Below, in pieces: positions 24,556 to 35,460 of a stretch of 64,000 bases of DNA (the stretch's first letter is position 1; each line of letters begins with the position of its first letter). This DNA comes from Himantopus leucocephalus (lineage: Eukaryota; Chordata; Aves; Charadriiformes; Recurvirostridae). A program made the position numbers and the translations under genes. Location of the stretch: positions 111,928,847 to 111,992,846 of the forward strand of contig RSEF01000003.1 in the NCBI GenBank assembly GCA_003993805.1, in the 5' to 3' direction. The notes under the pieces are model-generated. The model saw only the letters and a list, made by a program, of their open reading frames with translations. It was not told the DNA's origin and ran no database searches.

Positions 24556-24592
24556 GAGAGGTCCCGGGTTCGCATCCTGGACAAGCTCTCCA
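24552..24592 (+). pseudogene. tRNA-Pro 3' half, sense, fused to the tRNA-Lys 5' end
   Basis: The plus strand reads GGGTGAGAGGTCCCGGGTTC followed by GCATCCTGGACAAGCTC. This corresponds to vertebrate tRNA-Pro from the 3' side of the anticodon loop through the variable region, T arm (box B-like GGTTCGCATCC) and acceptor 3' strand. CCA follows at 24590-24592, one base displaced from where the encoded tRNA would end. The 5' half (acceptor, D arm, anticodon) is missing. Read on the minus strand this is TGG plus the complement of tRNA-Pro, exactly what a proline primer-binding site would be downstream of the inverted LTR, again extended well past 18 nt. It overlaps the tRNA-Lys match by the shared GGGT. 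Confidence 0.8.
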
Positions 24593-24798
24593 AAAAGGAC
24601 ATTGTGGTTGTGGACTTCTTGTTCACTCCCAGCCTACTCACTGGCAGGGCAGGATGAGGAGCAGAAAAGGCCTTGACTGCTAAGAAACAACCAAACACCA
24701 GTGCGCTGTCAACACTATTTCCCATCCCAGATCCGACACATAACACTATACAAGCTGCTAGTAAGAAAATTAGCCCTATCCCAACAGAAACCATGAGG
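24593..24798 (-). mobile_element. Inverted LTR fragment, family 1, right arm of the composite
   Basis: On the minus strand from about 24798 the sequence reads CTCATGGTTTCTGTTGGGAT and follows the first ~175 bp of the family-1 LTR, including 'gggatgggaaatagtg' and the 17-base block AGTCAAGGCCTTTTCTG, which is identical to the left arm. It then jumps to a short CCACAACCACAATGTCC segment that may be the last few LTR bases, and reaches TTTTTGG and the proline primer-site sequence. Most of R/U5 is therefore deleted. By eye the arm differs from the left arm at roughly 15% of positions. The outer terminus has lost its canonical CA (CCATGAGG instead of CCATGACA). Confidence 0.87.
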
Positions 24799-27332
24799 CC
24801 ACGTTACTCAGGATCTCCCACTTGAATTCACCGTCTCCTGCCATTTGAAGTAGAGTAAAGCCTTTGCTGGCTGCAGCATTTTAGAAGTTTGTAGTTGTCT
24901 CTACTGGATAGTTACCAGACAGCATTTGGGTGGCCTGACACTCCATCCTCTAGGAGTCAACAGAATGTAAACAGTAGTTAGCAGATTATATTGTGTCAAG
25001 CCACATTTGGAAACCTGTTTTCTTCCTAAATTCCCACTGTGTTTTCAGCATCGGAATCTCCAGCTTTTTTTTCTCTTTAAAATCTAGCATTGTTATCTGG
25101 CTTTAAATAGCATGAGAATCCTCTGTAAGAAAATAAGCTAAATAAATACGACATTTTGGTATAAACATAAAACATTGTTTCTTTCTGTGCTTTGGTTACC
25201 ATAGGTTGGAAATGATATTTCAAAAAACCCATTAATGTTCCATATTACAAAATGTAAGATGTTAAACGTTCATTTTCTGGAAGATAATATTTTATTGCAT
25301 ATGATTATTTTAAAATGGCTTTTATCTGCAGATTGAATAAATATCCTACAAACTGAACACTTTGTCCATAAAAGCATGAGATAAGGTTTTTTCTTTTTCT
25401 AAAAAATACTCAACATACAAGAACAAAACCTAAGTCTTTGAAGTCAATATTTGTCAGTGTCTAAAGTAAATTTTGGTGTGGTTTTTTTTTTTTAATTTAA
25501 TCTTAAAATTTAGAACAAGAGATATTTGAAAAAGTCAGCTGTTCAGAGATGAATATGAAAACTGCTAATCTTCTAATGAAAAATACGTTGAGTTGGGTTT
25601 GCTATGTCATGCTACTTAACATTTGGCAGTATCCAGATAATAATGTTGGCCAATAACAGACTCCTACACAAATGCCTCATTGGCTTGAAGTTCGTAGTTT
25701 ACTATTAAAGCTAAGTAAAGCTTTTATTTTTCTAATGCAAAACTAGGCTTTTGACCTAACAATATGCTTAATCATTTGTGTTAAACATCTACTTTCCTGC
25801 AGCATTTAATGATTTCATTGAGAAATTAAAAGCTCTGGTTAGACTGTCTGATCAGAATAATTCACTCACAATGCACCACAGCTAGAGTATATAATACAGC
25901 CCACTCAGAGCCTTATAGAATCAATAAGTGGTTCACTACATGGAAGAATTTAAAAGGACATAGACATGGTAGTATTTTGGCAGAACACCTCTTTCATGAG
26001 CATGTTTTACTGATGAACTTCAAGTTCTTTTCCTTTTGAAAAATAATTATTTTCTATTCTTTCCTCCACATAAAATAAGACTTGCAGGAAAAGACACTGC
26101 TGGTCTACTGGCACAAGCTGTTGAGAACCAGACATCTCTTTTCTTCATCAGCATAATGCCATCTGCCACAGACAGAGATTAAAACTGAGGAAGAAGGAAG
26201 AGAATGACACCAACAGGAAAGATGTTTATTAAATCCCCGGTGATGTCTATTCAGTCTTCTCTAGATCTGGTTAGAAAAACAGTCAGACTGTTCAAAACCT
26301 ATTGGGTTCCTAGAAAAAAAACTGCATTAATTTTCTTTCCCTTAATAATATTACAATTGATCTATGTGTACTTTTGAAGACTAAGAATCTCTAAGGATAT
26401 TGCAAAAAAGTGCATCTAATAACACTTTTGAAATAAGGAACACTGAGTGTTTTGTGTTTCAAATATTTGAGGGCATTATGGAAATATCACTCAGGGCAGG
26501 AAGAATACCAAGAAAACATCAAAACAAAGTATGTAAAAGTCCTCTCACATGTCTATTAAGAAAATAACAGACTGTCACTGTATTTCTGGATTAGCTGCCT
26601 GAATCTAAAATACTAAAACAACAAACACAAGATGTGGTTTCTGTCTATATAAGTTAATGAACACTGTGGAAAAATGAAAACTACTTTGAACTTTTTGCAT
26701 TAAAGTAACACTTACAGGATTTTACTGAAATGGATCCTCACTGAGCTAAAGTATTGCAGAAACACACAGTTAGAAACAGCCCCAGTCCCTTAAAACTTAC
26801 ATCATACACAGAGAAAATAGATTATGAAAGAATGAAAAAAAATTAATTGTTTATTTCTTTACACGTTGTGGATTTGTGCAGGGAAGCAGAAGTAAGAAGT
26901 AAAAGGACTTCCAGTCTTTTCTTACAACTGCTCATTTATAGCAGCAGAGTATAAGTAAAGTTGGTGTTCTCACTGCTACTCTAATATGTGAAGAAAACTG
27001 TTTTAGAATCCCTTCTTGAGCTCTGAGAGTAGGGCTTAGGGCCCCTACAGCCAAAGAGGGGAACTGGGCTGTGAAACCCAAATGGAGGGAAATGCATCTT
27101 AACAAGAAGGAATAATGCAACTAGCAAATCAATACCTCACCCAGACCAGCGTTTCTTTGGGCAGCAACTTGCTTAAGGACACCGCTTTGGTAGGTTCAGT
27201 TCTCCGTGTACACTGTATAGGGAACGCAAGCACCTAACACAGTATGCTGGACTCCCTCTGGGAATCTGGAACATAAATGCTGTGATATAGCCATGGCACT
27301 GCATGGCCATACAGGCACGGTCCCAGGCAATG

Positions 27333-27375
27333 ATGACTTACACAAGGTCACACAGGAGAATTGCAGTAGATTTAG
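27333..27375 (-). repeat. MIR-like SINE relic, minus strand
   Basis: The plus strand contains 'gacttacacaaggtcacaca' followed by 'ggagaattgcagtagattta'. This resembles the inverted MIR core, in which 'acttgcccaaggtcacacag' precedes a variable stretch. Only about 40 bp are convincing, so the call rests on the well-known AAGGTCACAC core. Confidence 0.5.
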
Positions 27376-27566
27376 GCAAAATCATGCCCTGTGACATCTC
27401 TATGGATGAATCCTGCAGTGATCCCACCCATTTAATTGGTGATCCCCTTTCAAACACACATGCCCAGTCATTACCAAAGAAGCTGCTAGCTCCTGTGCCA
27501 CACTAGAAAACAGCACAAACTGAAACAGGAGGAAGGAGAAAACGCTGAAATGAAGAGCTATCGTAA

Positions 27567-27600
27567 CATCATAGATACTAAGACTGGAAGGTCATATAGC
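27567..27600 (-). repeat. Possible very old CR1 3' end
   Basis: The plus strand reads 'catcatagatactaagactg' then 'gaaggtcatatag', reminiscent of the inverted CR1 terminus (atcatagaat...ttggaaggga). The match is short and no CR1 body follows downstream, so it is tentative. Confidence 0.3.
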
Positions 27601-29124
27601 AATATACCTACCAATACTGGAATGATCCCAGGAGTAAGATTCCTCGTGCTTTTTAAACACTATACTATTGCATGTCTGAATACATTTCACTCTCTGAAAG
27701 TTTGGCTTAATACCCAGCTTGAAGCTACCTTTCCTTTTCTTCACACCATTATTTCTAATTTCTATTAAGATTCTTTAAATGAGGCTCTGCTCAAGCTGAG
27801 CAGAAGAGATTATGCTCAGGCTGTGGTCTGTGCTTCAGAAAAGAGGCAGGCTGTAGACGAAAACAGTGGGGGTAGAATATACTGAATTACGTCAGTGACT
27901 TACTGTTTGTCCATTTATCCTACACAGGTTCTTATACCAACTTTGTAGATTTTGCTATTTTAGTTTTGTCTCCAGGGCACTTCTCTTACTCATTCTTCTT
28001 CCTATTCTTTAAATACTATCAAAATGGTCTTTTTCTTTTCAGCCTGAAGACCCTCAAACCAATGAGAAAAAAAAGTAGGCTTTTCTTTTTTCTTTCTTTT
28101 TTTCCCCCTGACAGAATATATTCTTCTCTTTAACTATATTGGCCAACATATTTGCTGCTCTATGACACTCAAGATGAAATATAAAAAACTCACCACATTC
28201 AACTCGATGGGAGTTTTGATATTGATTTTTCTGTAACCAGGATATCAACTGTTAGCCATATCTTTCAGTTTTCTACCCAACACTGAGTGCATGTGAGGTG
28301 AATTATTGTTCTTCTATACATAATACAACATTATTTAGTGGTCATTTAAGAACAAAATCTGCAGACTAAACCCAGGTGTGTATTTACACTAAGTTAGTAA
28401 TTTGTAAGGCCATAGGAAAAATCTTACTCCCTAGCCAAGGTGATATTATTCAGCATAGCTCATCTGGGGCTAATATATCTCTAAAATAACTTATTCATAT
28501 AGCTTGACTCTTTCTCATACTCCTTTGTCACATTTCTGTCTTAAATCATTTATATCATTAATATTTCTTATTTATTGCTGAAAAGTAAGAAAACACAAGT
28601 AATACATAATTTCCATCTCACCTTTAGATGTCTAAATGCCTTTAAAACTGTAGCCCTGATTTATGTGCATTCAAAACTGACAATGGGCATCCTAAAAGGT
28701 TGCTTAATATTCATAGCTATGTACTTGTCAGTTGTTTTTAATGAAAAATCAGAGAAACATGCTATGAAATTCTCCAGTACTTACTGTGGGCAGGGTTTTC
28801 TAAATGTATGTGTTTACATTTGAGCTACTTGTCTGTGTTCTCATTAGCATCACTAAAGAAAGATTGGTATTTCGGAGTATGATTAACCCTTCCTAAAGTT
28901 GGCACTTAGGAAGATTAAGTGGACCATGTCTTAAAATGCCTATCTCTCCGTTAATTTTAAGAGAAACTTGGAACAAGTTCTGAAGTTGAAGCCATCTATG
29001 CTGTGGATATCAATATTATAAGATATGATTCGCAAACAACGTCAATATGGGTGCATGTGTGAACACTTCTGCATGTATGGGTTCGTGTGTAACATCCTAT
29101 AGTTTCAATGGAAGTTTAGTGGTA

Positions 29125-29235
29125 AGATAATGGGATACGGATTCCAATTTCAGTTCGACTTTCTGACATATCATATAGCCTTAAATAACTCCTTACTCCG
29201 CATTTTCCCCAGGGAAAATGGGACAGCACTTTACC
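29125..29235 (+). repeat. MIR-like SINE relic, plus strand
   Basis: The order of blocks follows MIR: 'ggattccaatttcagttcga' (compare 'ggttcgaatcccagctctgc'), then 'atagccttaaataactcctt' (the 'ttgggcaagtcacttaacct' position), then 'cccagggaaaatgggacag' (the 'gtaaaatgggg' position). Each block is strongly degenerate, but the spacing is right. Confidence 0.45.
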
Positions 29236-30969
29236 TTTCTAAATCAGATGTTCTAAGGAAGTGGTTCATAATATGTGTAAAATACTTCTGAGATTTTTGC
29301 ACGGAAGGTTTGGAAAATGTTATGGTATTAACTTGTACTTTCCCTTTTCTGACTTGTGATTCAAGTTTCTCTGCCAAACTCAGCTTAAAAACAATTTTAA
29401 AAAGGAACCAAAGTTTCACTGAAGTGAATAAATCCAGGACTTTAAGTGGTAACAATATCTACAGAATGTGCTGTTTTGGATAAGGCTAAGTGTAAAGAGA
29501 GATGCATTAATGAAAGGAAAACAACTTTTCATGTTCGCTGAACAACAAAATATGCAGTAGGCTCTCCTTTGTGTTTGATTATAAACTTTTTGAGAAGATA
29601 AAGCCTTCTGGCAATACATCAAACCGCCCTGCTTAGTTTCAGTCTAACAACTCCAAACTGAGTACTTCTTTACAACTTCCCTCCACAGTGCTCCTTAGAA
29701 TGTCCTTAGGTTTTCCTCCAGGCAATGGCAGCTATAGTATGTGCTGAAGGATTTGTCACTACAGATATTAATACACCATCAAATAGAGAAATTCTTTTTA
29801 ACTCTGTGTCAAATGCAAAATTATCATCACTAATACAAGAACTTAACAGTGTTCTATTTTTTTTAATCTAATGCATTTTCATTAATGTAGCTCTCTCATC
29901 AAACTTGAGGGAGACTGTAACAGACAAACTATGATGACCTTGGACTGACTCAGCACTGAGCTTTTTAATTTGAATACATAATATTGTCTGGGAATACATA
30001 TTCAAAAAAAAAAGCTAATATGTACTATAGGAATNTTTTTTTTTTTTTACACAATTATGTTTCCAGTCCTAACTAGTATACTAATTTCAAAATTAATTCT
30101 AGACATCTAAATAATGTTTTAGCTGTATATATATATTTAGAGAATGATTCAAACACACAAATTACTAACCAGAATTTAAATTACAGAATTGCAGAATGTA
30201 TCAGTATACTACTCCAAAACTACCACTTTCTATGTTAAAGTCTTTCTGTAAGTCTCCATAGGTGAAACTTAACTGAAATTAGTATATTTAATTAGCTTTG
30301 ACATGAAGATCTCAAAATATCTTTAAAATAGATTTTAATTACTCTTCCACTTCCCTGCACGAAAGGAAAATGGTTTTGTATTCATTTCTATATTAGTATT
30401 CTAAAAGAAGGTTTGAGGGATTTGGTCTTTTCTGTATTGTGGACAAATAAGAAACTGACTGCCAGCCATGTCTTAACCAAAAGATGATACACCCTCTGCC
30501 ATATGTATAGAGTATTTTCTCTTGTTTTTTATGTTACTGTGATCATTTTTATTATTGCTGCTATTATTCACAGCATGTGAGTTTAATCTTGCCTCTTATA
30601 TGCAGCAATACATCTCTTTTTTTTTTCCTTCTTCTAGGAAATTATTCGTGCTCCCTCCTAACACTGCATTCACAAGCGATCTGTAACAGCTTAGAAAACA
30701 GATTTTCAGCTTTAAGCCTGCAGACTAAGAACAGGACAGGATCAGGCTTTAGGCTCCTTTCCTCCACGTTAGCAGCTAAGAAGGTTCCTGTCCTCACAAA
30801 ATGTACAGCCTATCCACTTCAATTGTTTATAAACCTCCAATTTTCTGTCCCTGCACTAAGCCGCGTGGTTTGCAGTGGAAGGATGGCTAAGTGCTGTATA
30901 ATGTCTGCCAGAACAGGCTGGAAACTCTCAGATCATATTTCCTGCAAAGACTCTGCCCCTCGTCTCCAA

Positions 30970-31060
30970 GGTGATTTTGGGCAAGCTATTTTGTCTCATT
31001 CTCCGTAAGACAGAGATAATGACAATGATCTTCCTGTATAAAGAACTTTGATATCTAAGG
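30970..31060 (+). repeat. MIR-like SINE relic, plus strand
   Basis: 'gtgattttgggcaagctatt' is followed by 'ttgtctcattctccgtaaga', 'cagagataatgacaatgatc' and 'aaagaactttgatatct'. This preserves the MIR order of 'gaccttgggcaagtcactta', 'cctcatctgtaaaatgggga', 'taataatacc' and 'aaagcgctttg'. It is the best preserved of the MIR-like fragments here. Confidence 0.6.
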
Positions 31061-33114
31061 CCACAAACCCTGGCAAAAGAAGTTATTAGTATTAATGGAA
31101 TTGATCAAAATTGAGCTTAGAGCCTTACCAGACTGTTTGGCCTGAATTACCACCACTCCATCCCTAACCTTCCCCCGTGCACAGGTGCAAAATCACCCTT
31201 CATAGTTTGGCTATTTTGTGATGCACACAAATTGAGGGATGTGTTGACTGACCAACTTTGTTGTTCATGGAAGCCTGCTATAAGTAAGCCTGACAAAGAA
31301 GTTATTACCAACCTGCCTTTCCAGAAACTTAGAAATTCCTCTAACATCCTACTTTGGGTTTGAAATGTACCTTATTAGTGAATTAGTCTGGAAGGTAAGA
31401 GTAAAATCCTCTTGACCACTTTGAAGTTCTGGAGAAGTGAATGTAACATATACTTTTTCCTCTTTTAAAATACTTTTAAAAAATACCAAAAATCTTTACA
31501 CATGATTTTTTGAGGGAAAAAAAAAAAAAAGAATGCTGTTAGAATTTTGAAACTTCTCTTAGACAAGAACTGTGTAGATTTGAGGTTTGGACTAGAGACT
31601 TATAAAGTAAAAATGCAATCACTGTCACATAAAAACTTGAGACTACTTTCAAATTTTTTACCGGATGTGATGAACCCTCCTGTAGTCAGTCAGTATGAAA
31701 AGAATTTATATTAGATCCCAGTTAATATCTTGGACTGAAATCTTACTGTGCTACCAGCTTTAGGTAAAGAATAAGTAATACATTTCAGAAATTGAGTTGG
31801 TCAAAGAACAAGAATATTTTCCCTAAAAGAGCTTCCAAGTGATTTTCCTATAACATTTTTGAAGAAGCTCCATTGTGATCTTTCTGAACAAGTTCTTGTT
31901 TCATTTTTCTTGTTTTTCTCCAAGGTTTTTTAAAAATAAAAAATGTTATTGTAAATTCCTCTTAAGAGAAAACATTTTCCAAACTAAGTTTTAAGACTTT
32001 TAATTATCTCATTTTTAAAAATAAAATTAGAAAAAGAAAAGTTTTATTCTCAAATACTGATCCTTGTAGAAATAAAATTGTTTTGTTGAAAAAGTCTAAT
32101 TTTATTCACAAACCTAAACCACTTTCTGTTTCATTAACCTGCACCTATTCTTTCTTTAATCTAAGTGCAATCTATCTGATTGTGATAAAAAGACAAAGAC
32201 TTCAAAACTTGCACTGTATTATTGTTGGAACATTGTCTGTTCTGTGTGTAATTACATATATATTTCTTATTTCACCTGTGCAGCAACTTTGTCAAATTCT
32301 TCCATGGTGTAATATCACTAATGTAGCTACGTTTATATGAGTGATGCATTTGGTTTATGGCCTTTACATCTGAATAATCTTTTTAACAAACAGTGCAAAT
32401 CCTGTTCACACACCTTACATACTGTTTAACCACCTGAAAGGAAAATAAAATCTCCTTCTCACCGTAAGTTATTGTCTTTTTTTTTTTCCTTTGCTTTTAT
32501 TTAAGTAACAGCACTAGCACAACAATAAACAAATGTACAGTTTGCAAAGGGCATACACATTCCAATTGCACTTGAACACACAAAATAACATCCTTCTGTT
32601 TCATTCATGAAAAGCATAATCCTGACCCCAATCCCACAAACCCATGAAAGCAAAGATGGAGTTAAGAGGTACGCGTCACCTAAGCCAGCAAAAACTCTCT
32701 TATCAAACCAACAACACAGAACAATAATATTATTTGTTCATTTTAAATACTGGATGATTTCGTTGCAGTTCTAATAGATTTTCTGTACTTCCAGTTGTTT
32801 TTCAACTTCGGCAAAAACATCTTCTCCTGCTTCCATTAAGTAAGCAATAATCTTACAGTCACTGCACAGTAAGAAACAACCTCACAGAACGTGAAATAGG
32901 CCTCCTAGCGAGTACATGGTATTTCCAGGCCCTTTTCTGAATAAAATTCAGCATGGTTTGATGAACAGAGATTTGGCCTAGACTGGGCTTGAAGAACAGT
33001 GTTTCACTCTTGCTTTGGCCACTGATCTTCTATGTAAGAAGGTCGAGCTTTCTTACTTCTGCTTTCCCTTTTCAGACATCCTTTGTCCTCTGTGTGTGAT
33101 CAGGTCTTAAGGTC

Positions 33115-33175
33115 AAGGGCACTGACTGACTCTATGTTTGCACAATATTTAGCACAATAAGGACTTAACCTCAAA
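33115..33175 (+). repeat. Possible old amniote SINE tail
   Basis: 'ctctatgtttgcacaatatt' followed by 'tagcacaataaggacttaac' resembles a widespread sauropsid repeat tail of the form 'gtttgtacagcacctagcac aatggggtcc'. Only this tail is recognisable; the element's family is not assigned. Confidence 0.33.
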
Positions 33176-34589
33176 TAACTTGCAAAGACATGTATATTTA
33201 TCCTTATATATTTGTATTTATCCTTATAATCAAATGATTTGTTCATGTTTGGTCTGGACACATTGTTCAGTTACTGATGATGAACAGAAATACAGAATAG
33301 GATTTCGTCAGATTTGTTATTCTGAGGATAGTCTGTACTCATGTACTCAGCACTAGCAAGGATGAATATTTTATACTTGCAAGCACTTTAATCTAAGAGC
33401 ACGCCTTCACTTGCTAAAATACCGCTTTTATGGTTCACATAAGAACTTAGCTGATACCAAAATGTGGATATTTGGGCATGCTGCACAAGGAGCCTAATGC
33501 CTAGGGAATTTACTTAACTTCTGATGTGAAATAGCCTGCATTTTTAAATCTTACGAACCATCGTCTTTCTTCACAATTTCTAAAGAGAGAGACAAGCCAA
33601 AAGAGCTCTACATCGGTGCAAGGAGCATCTTGTTGGATGGGATCCTGAAGAATAGGTGATTATTGTGATGGGCAGCTGTTTTAAATCCTACAGCGTGAGC
33701 ATAGAGTTAGTAGAAATGTCAATATGAGCTCCATAAAGCAGAATGCCACCAGTGTTCTCATTGAGGGATAGGAAAAGGGAAATGAATTTTTGAAAATAGT
33801 CATAAATAATAAAAAATGGTTGGCCTATAGCATTTTTCTTAAATTAACATGAAGAACTTGAACCCCGTATAAAATGCCTTGAAGAAAACCTGTCCAGTCT
33901 TGAGGGATGGGGGTTTTGATCAGGATAGATCAAGTGTGTGAACAATTTTCAGATGCGTAATTTATTTCCTATTTTGAAAGAAATTGCTTAGCCTTGAAAG
34001 GTTTGTCAGGAGCATTGTCATGTTTTTAAGAGTGTTCAGGGAGTTTATCAGGAAGAAAGCAATACATTTCTAGCAGGTCCCTTCCAAACTAAAATACAAT
34101 TTCATAAAATATTCAGCATCTTTGTGGGCTCATAGTTATACTTATAGGAATCCATTCTCTTAGGATAAGGAACTGAATCTGTTGCATATATAATGAAGCC
34201 ATAGATAATCATGGTCATAACTGAGGGCAGAATCCATCCTTCCTTGCATGAAGCTCTTCTGGGGAACAAAAATGCAAGGAGCTCTGCAGCATGTCAGAGT
34301 TGTTATTTGAATTTATGAGCCAGTCACCAAACCGCAGTGCAGCTCCTGTATAGGCTAGAATAACACTCATGGCGCCTCTAAGCAGGACCTTTGAGCCACG
34401 GAGGCCTTGATTTTGCCTATAAATACTACCACAGCTCTTACTCCTCACCCCTTTACAGACAACTCTCTGGGAACACTCTGTGCTAGTCCCAGGTGCCCAC
34501 CCTGGCTGGCTCAGAAAGCCTTAAACTGTCTGCCTGCAACCTGCCCAAAGAAGGGAGTGAGTCTTGAAAAGAAGAAGTTAGATCACCAG

Positions 34590-34655
34590 AAAACAAAAAA
34601 ACAAAACAAAACAAAACAAACCCAACCCAAAACCAACAACAACAACAACAAAACA
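34590..34655. repeat. (AAAAC)n / (CAA)n microsatellite
   Basis: Runs of AAAAC change into CCCAACCC-like sequence and then (CAA) repeats. Simple low-complexity DNA, probably length-polymorphic. A small retroelement tail is possible, but no body is visible on the 5' side. Confidence 0.88.
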
Positions 34656-35278
34656 CAAGGAAATCTGTGAGGGGAAAAAAGGACCTAATGTGTTTTTGTC
34701 TGGTGCTTGATAAATGTGAGCAACTGCTCATCAGATTGGAGGCAAGGGAGTCCAGCCAGCTCCGCGCTAGACTGTGACCAGATGCACAGCTTTGGGTGAA
34801 TCACTTCCATTCTATTTCCTTTTCTAGTCTTTCATTTACTGATTTTTGGTCAGATGCAGCCTTCATAACTGAAATGCCCAACCTCTGCTGTTAAAAAAAC
34901 CCAAAATGAATGAAGCTTTGGTCCCCAGTAATGTGCTACCAACAATGTCTGTGTCACCTTAGCTGCTGTGCTGTTTCAAGTTCCAGGTCTTGGGCTTTAT
35001 CACCTGCATAGGTACAGCAGTCTGGTGTCACCCATCACCCACCTCTGCTAGGGTTTTCCCCTGGAGGAAGCCAGTGGGTTTCCATCAAACCAGAGACAGA
35101 CAAATAAGGGGTATACTGATTGTGCTGATGCTCAGGGGGGGTTAGACTTTAGTGTGAGGAGAAGTCCAAATAAATATGAGAAGATAAACACTCATCCTGG
35201 TGTACCTGAGTAGTCAGTGAAGGAGGTGGAGGCCCTCAAAGGCTTCCCAGTTGAGCAGAGAACTTCTCCCTTATAATA

Positions 35279-35460
35279 ATCATAGAACAGCCAAGGCTGA
35301 AAGGAACCTTGAAAGATCATCTGGTCCAACCTTTCATGGGAAAGGGACCCTAGATTATCTAATGCTCTGTCCTATTCCATCTTGAAAACCTCCAGCAATG
35401 GAGACTCTGCCTCTCTGGTAAGATAGCTCCGGTGTTCGTGGTACTTTCCTCTTCCCACTG
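35279..35460 (-). mobile_element. CR1 LINE 3' end, minus strand
   Basis: The plus strand opens 'aatcatagaacagccaaggc', then 'tgaaaggaaccttgaaagat' and 'catctggtccaacctttcat', the inverted CR1 terminus. It continues with 'attccatcttgaaaacctcc' and 'agcaatggagactctgcctc'. Recognisable similarity fades by about 35450. Only the non-coding 3' end and a little upstream sequence are present. Confidence 0.88.

Larger units (their letters stand above)
23936..24803. mobile_element. Composite retroelement: LTR / antisense tRNA-Lys / tRNA-Pro half / inverted LTR fragment
   Basis: The unit runs from the LTR TG at 23941 to about 24798. In order it contains a full plus-strand LTR (to ~24490), the reverse complement of a tRNA-Lys (24491-24555), the 3' half of a tRNA-Pro in sense (24552-24592) and a minus-strand LTR fragment (24593-24798). 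Both outer boundaries are therefore the 5' (U3) ends of the same LTR family. The flanks are CCACA (23936-23940) and CCACG (24799-24803), or GGCCAC on both sides if boundaries shift by one or two bases. This is consistent with a roughly 5-bp target-site duplication and integration as one molecule. No gag, pol or env sequence is present. Confidence 0.75.
24804..35278. other. Unique AT-rich non-coding DNA with faint old SINE relics
   Basis: About 10.5 kb lacking recognisable genes. The only repeats I can see are the MIR-like fragments and the weak CR1 tail annotated separately, poly-A/poly-T runs (25481-25493, 31518-31531, 30036-30048 after an N at 30035) and the A/C-rich microsatellite at 34590-34655. 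The longest open frame, about 143 codons at 30577-31008 (plus), ends inside a MIR-like relic and has no domain signature. Confidence 0.62.

Noticed and set aside
24491..24592. A functional tRNA-Lys gene or a tRNA gene pair
   Set aside because: The Lys sequence has a damaged T arm without box B and an altered anticodon position. The Pro sequence lacks its whole 5' half. The two lie on opposite strands without spacers or poly-T terminators.
30577..31008. 143-codon plus-strand frame as a secreted or membrane protein (hydrophobic N-terminal part)
   Set aside because: The hydrophobic part comes from T-rich low-complexity DNA and the C-terminal part overlaps a MIR-like SINE relic.
34483..34731. 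Cysteine/phenylalanine-rich minus-strand frame as a small membrane protein
   Set aside because: The hydrophobic run is the translation of the (AAAAC)n/(CAA)n microsatellite read backwards.
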